DNA from: an uncultured Fodinibius sp.
GTDB taxonomy: Bacteria; Bacteroidota; Rhodothermia; Balneolales; Balneolaceae
Direction of reading: 5' to 3'
Assembly (NCBI GenBank): GCA_913057775.1
Contig: CAJXOG010000002.1
Span: forward strand, 434,001 to 498,000
Length of the DNA: 64,000 nucleotides
Part shown: positions 37,857-47,156 of the stretch, piece after piece
Layout: each line of letters begins with the position of its first letter
Numbering within the stretch: position 1 is the stretch's first letter
The notes under the pieces: model-generated
Database searches by the model: none
What the model saw: only the letters and a program-made list of their open reading frames with translations
Told to the model about the DNA's origin: nothing
Position numbers and translations under genes: made by a program

Positions 37857-37883
37857 AAAAGCCACGTAATAGTGGCTTTTTTT
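37857..37883 (+). terminator. Terminator after the H1-like gene
   Basis: AAAAGCCAC and GTGGCTTTT form a perfect 9-bp stem around a 6-base loop, followed by seven T in all. It ends the short H1-like transcript. Confidence 0.85.
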
Positions 37884-37926
37884 ATATACGCTTTTTTCGC
37901 TGTAATCTTTTGAAGGTTTAAACCTC

Positions 37927-38418
37927 ATGCGCTCATCACCGAAAAGTAAATTGTCACACGATGCCATTAAAGCATGGCGGGTTTCATTATCGATATTCAT
38001 TTTATTTTTAGTTCTCGGGCTATTTTTTCTTTGGGGATATAAACTACTATCACCCGAAGCCGGTTTTTTCTCCATGTGGACTCTCATAGCCATAACGGTA
38101 ATACTTATAGTTATTACGGGGCTCGGCATATTTTTTATTCCTGAGATTCGCTGGCGGCGTTGGTCTTATGAAGTTGATGAGCATGAGGTTGATCTCCAAA
38201 GCGGCATTTTCATTATAACCCGCACATTAGTGCCTATTAAAAGAGTGCAGCATGTGGATACCCGGCAGGGTCCTATTCTAAGATCTTATAGTTTAGCTGA
38301 TGTGACCATTTCTACGGCAGCAACAACACACCGCATTCCGGCGCTTAATGAAGAAGTCGCGGACCAGGTGCGTGATCGAATTTCTAAATTTGCCCGATTG
38401 GCCGAGGAAGATGTTTGA
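37927..38418 (+). CDS. bPH2-domain membrane protein (YdbS-like)
   Basis: 163 residues. Two helices (~22-42, ~54-76) precede a bacterial PH-like (bPH2) domain: RRWSYEVDEHEVDLQSGIF, TRTLVPIKRVQHVDTRQGPI and LADVTISTAATTHRIPAL. It is the small partner of the YdbS/YdbT pair found side by side in Bacillus, where the pair is linked to resistance to a bacteriocin. Its stop overlaps the start of the large partner by 8 bases, so translation is coupled. Confidence 0.88.
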   Translation: MRSSPKSKLSHDAIKAWRVSLSIFILFLVLGLFFLWGYKLLSPEAGFFSMWTLIAITVILIVITGLGIFFIPEIRWRRWSYEVDEHEVDLQSGIFIITRTLVPIKRVQHVDTRQGPILRSYSLADVTISTAATTHRIPALNEEVADQVRDRISKFARLAEEDV

Positions 38419-39904
38419 ACTACAGCGACAACATCCTGCTGCCGCTCTGGCTAACGCCTTTGATATTATCCGGGCGAACTTTATCACTATCCTTATCCTT
38501 ATTTTTGTGGGTAGTGGTGGAAGGGAGGCTAACTTTACGCTCTATTGGATCATTGGGACCTTTTTGTTTCTGTTGATTTGGGGCGTCATTTCATGGTATC
38601 GATTTGAGTTTAGTGTTGAAGAAGGAGAGCTTCGAATTGAGCAGGGAGTGCTGGTGCGCAAAAAGCTATATCTTACCTCCGATCGCATTCAAGTGATTGA
38701 TATTTCTGCGGGCGTAGTTCAGCGGTTATTTGGATTGGTGGCTGTAGAAGTAAAAACAGCGGGAAGTAGTTCCAAAGAGGCAAAAATTAGTGCGATTACA
38801 CGGGAAAAAGCGGAAAGGTTAAAAAAAATACTCCGAAAGAATTCCGAAAAATCTGACGATTCGCAGGAAGCTGAACCCGTTTCTCAACATAAAATATATG
38901 TCTTGGATACCAAGGATCTGCTCATTGCAGCGTCAACGTCAGGTCGATTTGGGGTAGCACTATCGGTCGTTGGGGTGGCTTTTTCTCAGGTCGAGCAACT
39001 GATTTCTGAGGAGCAGATGATTCGTTTTGTCGAAACGATTATTCCCCGGAGTACTAACGCTTCCATGATTGCCATGTCTATTTTTGCAGTTATTGCTATA
39101 GCATGGCTTTTTTCGTTTGCAAGCACAATTATCAAATATTACGATTTTGTGGTGGAGGTTCGTGAGAACGAATTGCTGATAAGTCGTGGTCTATTTGAGC
39201 GCACACAGTTGACAATTCCTTTTAATCGAATACAGGCGGTGCAAATCAAAGAAGAACTGTTACGTCAGCCCTTGGGATATGCTTCGTTGGTTATTGAAAG
39301 TGCCGGTTATGGAGAAAGCGAAGGGAATTCTACTACCTTATTTCCACTGTTGGCAAAACCCCAAATCTATAATTTTATCAACGAAGTAATTCCTGATTAT
39401 CAAACCGAGATATCAGAGAATAGTACCGTACCATCGGTGGGATTGCGTCGATACCTCTTTCGAATGCTTTGGATATCACTGCCCGTTATTTTGATTGTCT
39501 GGGGGAGCATTCCTTATGGTGTTTATAGTTGGTTCCTGTTGATACCTGCCTTGCTATTAGGATATCAACAGTACAGCGATGCAGAAATAGCCAGGGGAAA
39601 AGATACTCTGATTCTTACCTTTCGGTTACTGAGCAAAACAACTGCTATGGTAAAGAAGTATCGAATGCAATCATGCCAGGTTCAACAAAATCCGTTTCAA
39701 AAGAGATTGGATTTGAGCAACCTAACAGTACATGTGGCCAGTGGTAACCAAGGCCGTGCTTTTACGGTCAGAGATATTGGTATTACTAAGGCCATGGATT
39801 ATAGGACATGGTTATCCAATGGCAAAGAGAATAATAATATATCTGATGATGAGAGTCATGAACCGCTAAATGAGAATTTTGATGATCCCGATGCTACCCG
39901 GTAA
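38411..39904 (+). CDS. bPH2-domain membrane protein with repeated PH domains (YdbT-like)
   Basis: 497 residues from the ATG at 38411 (MFELQRQHPAAAL), which overlaps the upstream gene by 8 bases, as is typical for this pair; an earlier in-frame ATG would overlap by 71. Three bPH2 units are visible: WYRFEFSVEEGELRIEQGVL with DRIQVIDISAGVVQRLFG; DFVVEVRENELLISRGLFER with FNRIQAVQIKEELLRQPLG; and the last around KYRMQSCQVQQNPFQKRLDL. They are separated by paired membrane helices. The role is not established; a cell-envelope stress or resistance function is known only from Firmicutes. The 3' end overlaps the convergent next gene by 11 bases. Confidence 0.88.
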   Translation: MFELQRQHPAAALANAFDIIRANFITILILIFVGSGGREANFTLYWIIGTFLFLLIWGVISWYRFEFSVEEGELRIEQGVLVRKKLYLTSDRIQVIDISAGVVQRLFGLVAVEVKTAGSSSKEAKISAITREKAERLKKILRKNSEKSDDSQEAEPVSQHKIYVLDTKDLLIAASTSGRFGVALSVVGVAFSQVEQLISEEQMIRFVETIIPRSTNASMIAMSIFAVIAIAWLFSFASTIIKYYDFVVEVRENELLISRGLFERTQLTIPFNRIQAVQIKEELLRQPLGYASLVIESAGYGESEGNSTTLFPLLAKPQIYNFINEVIPDYQTEISENSTVPSVGLRRYLFRMLWISLPVILIVWGSIPYGVYSWFLLIPALLLGYQQYSDAEIARGKDTLILTFRLLSKTTAMVKKYRMQSCQVQQNPFQKRLDLSNLTVHVASGNQGRAFTVRDIGITKAMDYRTWLSNGKENNNISDDESHEPLNENFDDPDATR

Positions 39905-40367
39905 GCCACCAGTGATAGATTGATAGGGTACATACTCCAAAAATGATGTGGAGGCCTAAAATCCAGTAGGGCATAAGTGTTCCCCATTCTCGACCTAAAA
40001 TACCCGGACTTTTAATGGGATTATCTTCGCCGATATAGGGATGGGTGTCAGCGATTATTCCGATCATGGCGCCAACAAAAATGCCGTGACCAAATCCCCA
40101 CAGGATACCTGCTGGCCAATTGGGTGTTACCACCATGGCGGTGAGGAGGATCACATATAGCATACCCCATCCCGCTCCAATAAGCAGATGCAGCAAGATG
40201 CCGACAACATATACTTGCGATTTTTTTTGAATATCTACGAATCGTGTTCCGATGAGGTAAGGAATATCGATATCTTGGCCAAATAGTTTTAGCAGGTAGA
40301 TAAGGAAGGTTAAGATTAGGGCGCCTACAAAACCTGAAATTGCAGCAATTAATAGATTAGGTTCCAT
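39894..40367 (-). CDS. Conserved membrane protein, unknown function
   Basis: 157 residues with four or five helices (about 5-28, 50-80, 84-105, 130-152) and the loop ADTHPYIGEDNPIKSPGILG. It reads like small integral membrane proteins of unknown function in many bacteria; I do not recognise a named family with confidence. The start has one of the best Shine-Dalgarno sequences in the window (AGGAGG five bases before ATG), which fixes it well. Its 3' end overlaps the convergent YdbT-like gene. Confidence 0.75.
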   Translation of the reverse strand: MEPNLLIAAISGFVGALILTFLIYLLKLFGQDIDIPYLIGTRFVDIQKKSQVYVVGILLHLLIGAGWGMLYVILLTAMVVTPNWPAGILWGFGHGIFVGAMIGIIADTHPYIGEDNPIKSPGILGREWGTLMPYWILGLHIIFGVCTLSIYHWWLTG

Positions 40368-40507
40368 AATTCCTCCTGTTTTAAGAAGTACAGCTGCGAA
40401 AAAGTTTGATATAGTACAGTTGTATTATCTAAAACAATGTTATTACTCTTTTGTTAAATAGCAATAAGGGGTTCGGTAGTGGAGAAAGGAGCTTGGTTTT
40501 ATCTAAG

Positions 40508-40897
40508 TCAAGACATTTTTTCAGCGAAAGCTTTACTGATAGATTTTTTCAAATGACTCATTTGAATGGGCTTTACCAGGTAATCTACATAGTTAGTCTT
40601 TTTAGCCCGCTCAAGGTTATATTGGTCGGAGTTACCGGTAATATAAATAACATGGACATCCGATTTCTCACGAATTTTCTGCATCGCCGTAATGCCGTCA
40701 ATATTGTCTTTGAGCTGTATATCCATCAGGATTAGATCCGGTTTGAGCTCAAAAGTAGAGTCAATTGCATCTTGGCCGGCAATGACCTTTTTAACAACCT
40801 GATGCCCGAGTTTTTTAATCATCCGTTCTAACACCATTGAGATGATCATATCATCTTCAACAATGAGAACTTTTTTATCTGTCAATGAATCACTCAT
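40508..40897 (-). CDS. Single-domain response regulator (CheY-like)
   Basis: 129 residues, a lone receiver domain with no output domain. Acidic pair in VLIVEDDMIISMVL, phospho-acceptor in DLILMDIQLKDNIDG, threonine in VIYITGNSD and the conserved lysine in YLVKPIQMSHLKKSI are all intact. The MDIQLxDxIDGI pattern is common in receivers that partner HisKA_2 kinases, so the kinase at 32812-34287 is a candidate partner (inference). It could also relay to a diffusible target such as an anti-sigma switch. Confidence 0.9.
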   Translation of the reverse strand: MSDSLTDKKVLIVEDDMIISMVLERMIKKLGHQVVKKVIAGQDAIDSTFELKPDLILMDIQLKDNIDGITAMQKIREKSDVHVIYITGNSDQYNLERAKKTNYVDYLVKPIQMSHLKKSISKAFAEKMS

Positions 40898-40956
40898 GTT
40901 GTATCGCCTAATCCCAACTGAATTGATTAGGGAGTAATAAAATAAATTTTTTGCAT

Positions 40957-41793
40957 TTAACCTAAGGCAACGTCCAAAATCATCATAACGCTAAAACCAA
41001 TCATTGTGCCCAGGGTAGCTAAATCCGTATTACCGTGGAGCTGAGATTCGGGAATGAGTTCTTCAACAACAACATAAATCATAGCTCCGGCGGCAAATGC
41101 AAGGGCATAGGGTAAAAGTGGTTGAACTAAAAGCACTGCCGCGGCGCCAATAACTGCTGATATAGGTTCCACAATACCCGATAGTTGTCCGTACCAAAAG
41201 CTTTTGCCAGCTGATAATCCCTCACGTCGCAAAGGCATTGAAACTGCTGTGCCCTCCGGGAAGTTTTGAATGCCAATACCAATTGCCAGGGTGATCGCAC
41301 CAATTACCGTTGCACCTCCTGCCGCTTCAATACCGGATGCAGCTGCACCAAAAAGAACGCCAATAGCAAGTCCCTCTGGAATATTGTGAAGTGTAATGGC
41401 AAGAACTAAAAGTGTTGCTCTTCGCCAAGAAGTTTTTACTCCTTCTGCCTCTTCCATTGGTAATCCGATATGGAGGTGCGGAAGGTATGCATCACATATG
41501 CGCAGAAAGATACCTCCGGTTAAAAATCCTATAACGGCAGGAACCCACTCGATCATGCCTTGAGCACCAGCCATATCAATAGAAGGGACCAGCAAAGACC
41601 AAAAACTGGCAGCAATCATTACGCCGGCAGCAAATCCCATCATTGTATCAAGTACTTTATGATTTACAGACTTAGTAAGAAATACCAGCGCTGCTCCCAA
41701 AGCCGTTAATCCCCAGGTAAAAAGCCCTCCAAAGAGGCTTTGATAAACGGCACTAAGCGATAAAAACCATTCTTGCATGACTGTAATATCCAT
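40957..41793 (-). CDS. ZIP-family divalent metal transporter
   Basis: 278 residues, eight predicted helices. The metal-binding helices 4 and 5 read [16 protein letters not shown] and [21 protein letters not shown], the conserved HNxPEG and FPEG motifs of ZIP transporters (ZupT/GufA-like), which take up Zn, Mn or Fe. It is divergent from a putative manganese/heavy-metal exporter, with a DtxR-like box in between, so manganese or iron homeostasis is plausible. Substrate is not fixed by sequence. Confidence 0.92.
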   Translation of the reverse strand: MDITVMQEWFLSLSAVYQSLFGGLFTWGLTALGAALVFLTKSVNHKVLDTMMGFAAGVMIAASFWSLLVPSIDMAGAQGMIEWVPAVIGFLTGGIFLRICDAYLPHLHIGLPMEEAEGVKTSWRRATLLVLAITLHNIPEGLAIGVLFGAAASGIEAAGGATVIGAITLAIGIGIQNFPEGTAVSMPLRREGLSAGKSFWYGQLSGIVEPISAVIGAAAVLLVQPLLPYALAFAAGAMIYVVVEELIPESQLHGNTDLATLGTMIGFSVMMILDVALG

Positions 41794-41810
41794 ATGCTGT
41801 TATCAGAAAT

Positions 41811-41819
41811 TTAATCTAA
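41811..41819. promoter_or_regulatory. Weak DtxR-like half-site upstream of the ZIP gene
   Basis: TTAATCTAA differs from the TTAGNCTAA core of DtxR-family operators at one fixed position and lies 18 bases from the ZIP start. Alone it would be weak; it is listed because a better site is present in the same divergent gap. Confidence 0.25.
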
Positions 41820-41964
41820 AAAAGTTACGTAATGATTTTACTCCTATTAATTATTTAATAAAAATAAAATTAAGCCGGATCTAATAATCTGATCCCCTTG
41901 CCTTTTTTATCATGGTATTCGCTAATTACCTATTAGTGGCCGATTCAAAAGAATAATATATTAT

Positions 41965-41978
41965 TTAGCTTAGACTAA
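41965..41978. promoter_or_regulatory. DtxR/MntR-like operator in the divergent metal-transporter gap
   Basis: TTAGCTTAGACTAA matches 13 of the first 14 positions, allowing the variable centre base, of the DtxR/IdeR consensus TTAGGTTAGSCTAACCTAA; the right outer arm is poor. The TTAG-A-CTAA centre is a perfect palindrome. It lies 91 bases before the exporter start and about 170 from the ZIP start. Regulation by a DtxR/MntR-type repressor, which would be encoded elsewhere, is an inference. Confidence 0.4.
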
Positions 41979-42068
41979 AAATTATATTATATTAAGCTTA
42001 TTCATTATTTGATGGATTTAATATCCTACATATAGGATAAGTTGAAAGTAGCAAGGTAGTTATTGAAT

Positions 42069-43286
42069 ATGATTACGGTACAGGAGTTAACTGACATCCT
42101 TATATTTTCAGTTCGTGATGGCTTTGTGCAGGTAAGCGCATTTGTAGCTATCACGGTATTATTATTCAGTTATATACAATACCAGTCCGGCGGACGACTT
42201 GTAAGATTTCTCGAAGAAAATAAGCATTTACAACCTATTGCAGGTGTTTTGCTTGGTTTGACCCCCGGTTGTGGTGGGGCAATTATTGCAATGCCGTTGT
42301 ATGTTCGTGGATCTATTAGTTTTGGAACCGTTGTAGCAACTCTTACAGCAACGGCCGGTGATTCCGCTTTTGTGATTCTTACACAGGCCCCGGTTGCGGC
42401 CTTATATGCTTACGGATTGGCGGCATTGGCAGGTATTCTATTTGGGTATGCTATTGATTTTTGGGGCTTGGGTACCGGTAGGCTCGATCGTGCTTTTCAG
42501 CAGATTGGTGATTCGGTAATGAATGGACGTTTTGCAACTACTAATGTCAGGAACGAAAAGCCAAGCATACCAAATATCGAGAAAAGTTGTGAGCAGGATG
42601 CGTATACAGATTCTAATAATTGGAGCATTTTATCCAAGTTTACGCATGGGATTCATATTGCTTGGTGGGGTTTGGCAATAGCCGGATTGATTGCAGGTAT
42701 TGAGTATTTACGTCGCGGAGCTCCTGAGGTACCCCTTGCTTTTGGACTTGATTTTCCTACTCTATTCACGGTTGCAGGACTATTGGGTACAACCTTGTCA
42801 TTCTATCTCTATATTGTGGGACGACGGTTTATTGGAGAGGAAGGGTCGGGTCAAATGCATAGTTTTTCTAATACCTACAGTACCTTCAAACATGCTGCAA
42901 TGGAAACAAGTATGGTCACGGTATGGGTAATTGCAGCATATCTTATTTATGAGTATTCAATCGTTATTTTCTCCCTGGATATTGGAGCACTGGCAGCAGC
43001 TGTGGGTCTTTGGGCTCCTGTAGCAGGAGCTGCACTGGGTATCGTACCCGGATGTGGTCCTCAGATTATTTTTGCCACGCTTTATGCCAGCAATCAAATT
43101 CCCTTTTCTGCGTTGGTAGCCAACGCTATCAGCCAAGATGGCGACGCCCTTTTTCCGCTTATGGCTATTGATATGAAAGCAGCCATTATTGCTACTATCT
43201 ATACAACTATACCGGCCCTGATTGTTGGGGTTCTAATCTACTATTTTTGGCCGTATGCCAGTTTGGGATTTGGGGTGCTTGGATAG
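42069..43286 (+). CDS. Putative manganese/heavy-metal exporter (ArsP_2-like 10-TM family)
   Basis: 405 residues from the ATG at 42069; a TTG six bases earlier is less likely. About ten helices in two inverted halves, each marked by a glycine/cysteine turn: LLGLTPGCGGAIIAMPLYVRG and ALGIVPGCGPQIIFATLYASN (quoted up to the turn). This internal repeat and the AGDSAFVIL / SQDGDALFPLMAID pair are the pattern of the putative 10-TM heavy-metal exporter family, often annotated as putative manganese transporter. The opposite ZIP importer supports a metal role. Direction and metal are inferred, not shown. Confidence 0.82.
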   Translation: MITVQELTDILIFSVRDGFVQVSAFVAITVLLFSYIQYQSGGRLVRFLEENKHLQPIAGVLLGLTPGCGGAIIAMPLYVRGSISFGTVVATLTATAGDSAFVILTQAPVAALYAYGLAALAGILFGYAIDFWGLGTGRLDRAFQQIGDSVMNGRFATTNVRNEKPSIPNIEKSCEQDAYTDSNNWSILSKFTHGIHIAWWGLAIAGLIAGIEYLRRGAPEVPLAFGLDFPTLFTVAGLLGTTLSFYLYIVGRRFIGEEGSGQMHSFSNTYSTFKHAAMETSMVTVWVIAAYLIYEYSIVIFSLDIGALAAAVGLWAPVAGAALGIVPGCGPQIIFATLYASNQIPFSALVANAISQDGDALFPLMAIDMKAAIIATIYTTIPALIVGVLIYYFWPYASLGFGVLG

Positions 43287-43542
43287 GATGTTTAACTATG
43301 GTACTTAGCTATTGGTATGCCTGTTCCTTTCATATGACCCATCTAATATTCGTATAAAGGAATAAATTATTAGATGCAAAAGGGGGAGCGTAATAAGCTG
43401 TTTATTTCGGAGACTTTTCCTTACCTTCTTGCACTTATAGAATCTCCGTATTATTGGTGAATTCTTTATCAAAAGAAGAACCTTTAGGAGTGGATCTTTG
43501 TTATTGAATCCAATTATCATTTTTAATAAAAAATCCCTTTCG

Positions 43543-46458
43543 ATGAGCATCGATTTCGATAAAGAACGTTTTATGCACCGCCATAATGGCCCTGATGAAA
43601 AGCAGGAAAACGAAATGCTGTCAGTCATCGGTGCATCTTCTATTGATGAACTTATTGGACAAACCATCCCCAAAGGTATTCGTCTCCAAGATCAGATTGA
43701 TCTTGATGAACCGATGAGTGAATACCGTTTTTTAGAGGATTTTCAAGATTTAGCCAATAAGAATAAAATGTATGAATCATACATTGGTATGGGTTATCAC
43801 GATACATTGACCCCCAATGTTATCCTGCGTAATGTGCTCGAAAATCCCGGTTGGTATACAGCTTATACTCCTTATCAGGCTGAGATTGCCCAGGGACGCC
43901 TTGAAGCTCTGATCAATTTTCAGACCATGGTTTCGGATTTGACCGGAAGGGAACTGGCGAATGCCTCTTTATTGGATGAGGGAACCTCAGCAGCCGAAGC
44001 CATGTCGATGCTCTATTCCATGCGCCGCGGTGCCAAGCGCAAAAACGCACACAAGTTTTTTGTTTCGGAATTGTGCCATCCACAGACGATTGACGTGGTG
44101 GAGGGACGTGCCGAGCCGTTGGATATAGAAGTAGTCGTCAGTGATCACAATGAGTTAGATGTGACCGACGAAGAGCTATTTGGGATTTTGCTTCAGTATC
44201 CTGCTACGGATGGTACGGTAGAAGATTATTCGGATTTAATTGCTGCCTGTGAAGAGAACAACGTGCAATCGGTAGTAGCTGCTGATTTGTTGAGCCTTAC
44301 CTTGTTGACACCGCCCGGCGAAATGGGAGCCGATGTGGTTGTTGGATCAACACAACGCTTTGGCGTGCCCATGGGATACGGCGGGCCGCATGCTGCATAT
44401 TTTGCAACTCGGGAAAAGTACAAGCGCAAGATCCCCGGACGTATTATTGGGGTTACGCAGGATACTGAAGATAACCCCGTTTACCGGATGGCGTTGCAAA
44501 CCCGCGAGCAACATATACGGCGCGAAAAGGCAACATCCAATATATGTACGGCGCAGGTATTACTTGCTGTCATTGCCGGATTTTATGCCGTTTATCATGG
44601 TCCCAAAGGTCTGCGACGCATAGCTGAGCGCATTCATGGACTGGCAAAGGTGATGGACAAAGGTCTTGAGCAGCTTGGCTTTGATGTGGTGAATGATCTC
44701 TATTTTGATACGTTAAGAGTGAGGCTTGAGAGTGATAATCAAAAAGAGAAACTGCGACAGAAAGCAGTTGATCATAAATTAAATCTGCGCTATTTCGAGG
44801 AGCCGGCAGTCGGTATTGCGTTTGATGAAGTGAAAGATCTGGATCACGTCAAGGAGCTGCTCACAATTTTTGCATCTCTCCGTGAAGGGGGGGAGGAGGT
44901 TAACGTATCAAAGTTATCGAAATCTGTTGAAGTTGATTATCCGGAAAAGCTGACTCGTACATCGGACTATTTAGAGCATCCGGTATTTAACTTGTATCAC
45001 TCTGAGCACGAGATGCTTCGCTATTTGAAGAAACTGGAAAATAAAGACCTCTCATTAGTCCACTCCATGATTTCGCTGGGCTCTTGCACGATGAAGCTCA
45101 ATGCCACATCGGAAATGATTCCACTTACCTGGCCGGAATTTGGAAAAATTCATCCCTACGCTCCTGAAGATCAGGCCGAGGGGTATCATGAATTGTTTGA
45201 TAGGTTAGAACATCAGCTTGCAGCTATTACTGGATTACCTGCTGTGTCGCTGCAACCGAACTCTGGGGCGCAGGGAGAGTTAACGGGTCTGTTGACTATT
45301 AGAGCTTATCATAAGCATCATGGCAATGATAATCGCAATGTGACAATTGTTCCTGACTCTGCACATGGTACAAACCCTGCAAGCGCTGTTATGGCGGGAA
45401 TGGATGTTGTAGTAACAGAATGCGATGAACAGGGTGATATTGATCTGGATGATTTGCGGGAAAAGATTAAAGAAAATAAAGAAAATCTCGCAGCGCTGAT
45501 GATTACTTATCCCTCAACGCACGGCGTTTTTGAGCAGGATATCAAGGAAATTTGTGAATTGATTCATGATAGCGGTGGACTGGTATATCTGGATGGTGCA
45601 AATATGAATGCTCAGGTTGGGCTTACCAGTCCGGCAGAAATAGGTGCGGATGTGTGTCACCTGAATCTGCACAAAACATTTTGTATACCCCACGGAGGTG
45701 GTGGTCCCGGGATGGGACCGATAACAGCCACCAAAGAACTGGCTCCTTTTCTGCCGAGTAATCCGATAGTTGAAACTGGAGGAGAACACGCTATTAAAAG
45801 TGTTTCTGCTGCTCCCTGGGGCAGTGCGAGTATTTTACCGATATCCTATGCCTACATCAAAATGATGGGAGCAACGGGACTAACCAAGGCTTCGCAATAT
45901 GCGATCCTCAATGCTAATTATTTAAAAGAACGGCTTAAAGATCACTATCCGATTCTCTACACTGGTGAAAATGGACGGACTGCTCACGAATTTATTGTAG
46001 ATTTACGTCCGTTTCGAAAATCAGCAGATGTTAATGAAGCTGATATTGCCAAGCGATTAATGGATTATGGATTTCACGCTCCGACGATGTCTTGGCCGGT
46101 GCCGGGAACAATAATGATAGAACCTACCGAAAGTGAAACGAAAGAAGAGCTGGATCGTTTTTGTGAGGCCATGATTTCTATTCGGGAAGAAATTAATGAG
46201 ATCGAAGAGGGCAATGCTGATCCTGAAAATAATGTGCTTAAAAATGCTCCTCATACCATGCGTGTGGCAATGGCTGATGGCTGGGATCGCCCCTACAGTC
46301 GTGAAAAGGCAATCTTTCCACTCGATTATCTGCGATTCAACAAATTTTGGCCGGCAGTCAGCCGTGTTGATGATGCTTATGGTGATCGTAACCTGATGTG
46401 CAATTGTGTTCCTATTGATGCGTACAGTGAAGGACAAGAGCCCGCGGCCGTTGATTAG
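43543..46458 (+). CDS. gcvP: Glycine dehydrogenase (decarboxylating), P protein of the glycine cleavage system
   Basis: 971 residues from the ATG at 43543 (MSIDFDKERFMHRHNGPD); the TTG 45 bases earlier adds non-conserved residues. A single long chain, so the homodimeric rather than the split alpha/beta type. The PLP lysine lies in HLNLHKTFCIPHGGGGPG (near 712). Other hallmarks are YIGMGYHDTLTPNVILRN, ANASLLDEGTSAAEAM, the STQRFGVPMGYGGPHAAYF loop and NPASAVMAGM. It decarboxylates glycine and hands the aminomethyl group to the H protein. No gcvT or gcvH is nearby, and no glycine riboswitch was seen in the 256-base upstream gap. Confidence 0.96.
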   Translation: MSIDFDKERFMHRHNGPDEKQENEMLSVIGASSIDELIGQTIPKGIRLQDQIDLDEPMSEYRFLEDFQDLANKNKMYESYIGMGYHDTLTPNVILRNVLENPGWYTAYTPYQAEIAQGRLEALINFQTMVSDLTGRELANASLLDEGTSAAEAMSMLYSMRRGAKRKNAHKFFVSELCHPQTIDVVEGRAEPLDIEVVVSDHNELDVTDEELFGILLQYPATDGTVEDYSDLIAACEENNVQSVVAADLLSLTLLTPPGEMGADVVVGSTQRFGVPMGYGGPHAAYFATREKYKRKIPGRIIGVTQDTEDNPVYRMALQTREQHIRREKATSNICTAQVLLAVIAGFYAVYHGPKGLRRIAERIHGLAKVMDKGLEQLGFDVVNDLYFDTLRVRLESDNQKEKLRQKAVDHKLNLRYFEEPAVGIAFDEVKDLDHVKELLTIFASLREGGEEVNVSKLSKSVEVDYPEKLTRTSDYLEHPVFNLYHSEHEMLRYLKKLENKDLSLVHSMISLGSCTMKLNATSEMIPLTWPEFGKIHPYAPEDQAEGYHELFDRLEHQLAAITGLPAVSLQPNSGAQGELTGLLTIRAYHKHHGNDNRNVTIVPDSAHGTNPASAVMAGMDVVVTECDEQGDIDLDDLREKIKENKENLAALMITYPSTHGVFEQDIKEICELIHDSGGLVYLDGANMNAQVGLTSPAEIGADVCHLNLHKTFCIPHGGGGPGMGPITATKELAPFLPSNPIVETGGEHAIKSVSAAPWGSASILPISYAYIKMMGATGLTKASQYAILNANYLKERLKDHYPILYTGENGRTAHEFIVDLRPFRKSADVNEADIAKRLMDYGFHAPTMSWPVPGTIMIEPTESETKEELDRFCEAMISIREEINEIEEGNADPENNVLKNAPHTMRVAMADGWDRPYSREKAIFPLDYLRFNKFWPAVSRVDDAYGDRNLMCNCVPIDAYSEGQEPAAVD

Positions 46459-46634
46459 GATTTACCTATTTAGCAGTTAAAAAATAGTTGGAAGTTTGAC
46501 TCTACCAATTAAGGGAGTATTTATGAGAAATATCCCAAAGATAAATCAGTGATCTAAAGGTTTTAAAGCTCACTTAAGGTGATTTTCTCACTATCTAACT
46601 AACCTGATAATTTATCTTCAGGCGGTTAGACCGG

Positions 46635-47093
46635 CTACTTTTTGGTAATAGAACTCTCAATTTGGATATCACTCATTAAGGTTCGGTGAACAGGACATTT
46701 TTGGGAGATGTCCAGGATGCGATCTAGCTGATCATCGGTAATATCCCCTTCGACAATTACCTCTTTTTCGATGACATCAATTCTGCTCTTGGGGTCTTCA
46801 CAGTTTTGACAATCTTCGTCATGACGTTTATTGTGGCGCAATTCCATGTAGATGTCATCTACATTATCCCAACCTTTATGCTTTACATACATTTTGATAG
46901 TCATTACGGTACAAGAACCCAGTGACATCAACAGGTAATCGTAGGGATCGGGACCTTTATCTTTTCCACCATCAACAGATTCGGGTTCGTCACCCATAAA
47001 TTCATGTTTTCCCGCCGTAAGTGTTGTGGTATAGGTTTCTTTTTTGGGGAGATGCGCGTGTACGATCTTTTTCTTTTGAGAATCTTTAGCCAT
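46635..47093 (-). CDS. OsmC-family peroxide-detoxifying protein
   Basis: 152 residues of the OsmC/Ohr fold. The first redox cysteine is in LGSCTVMTIKMYVKHKGW and the second in ILDISQKCPVHRTLM, with GPDPYDYLLMSLGSC between strand and helix. This layout fits the OsmC subgroup (YhfA/YjbD-like) that reduces organic hydroperoxides with thiols. An extra CQNCED pair (~88-93) in the middle of the chain is unusual and could bind metal. Convergent with gcvP. Confidence 0.88.
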   Translation of the reverse strand: MAKDSQKKKIVHAHLPKKETYTTTLTAGKHEFMGDEPESVDGGKDKGPDPYDYLLMSLGSCTVMTIKMYVKHKGWDNVDDIYMELRHNKRHDEDCQNCEDPKSRIDVIEKEVIVEGDITDDQLDRILDISQKCPVHRTLMSDIQIESSITKK

Positions 47094-47156
47094 GATATGA
47101 GTGATATTTTTGAGTTATAATCAATTGATGTGTTGAACTATATCTAACTTACAAAA

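Noticed and set aside
41820-42068. yybP-ykoY manganese riboswitch before the putative exporter
   Set aside because: No matching GC-rich paired elements; the region is very AT-rich.
43287-43542. Glycine riboswitch upstream of gcvP
   Set aside because: The conserved glycine-aptamer segments were not found in the gap.
46523-46552. Nine-codon open frame after GGGAG, between gcvP and osmC
   Set aside because: Too short and without any sign of conservation that can be judged from one sequence.
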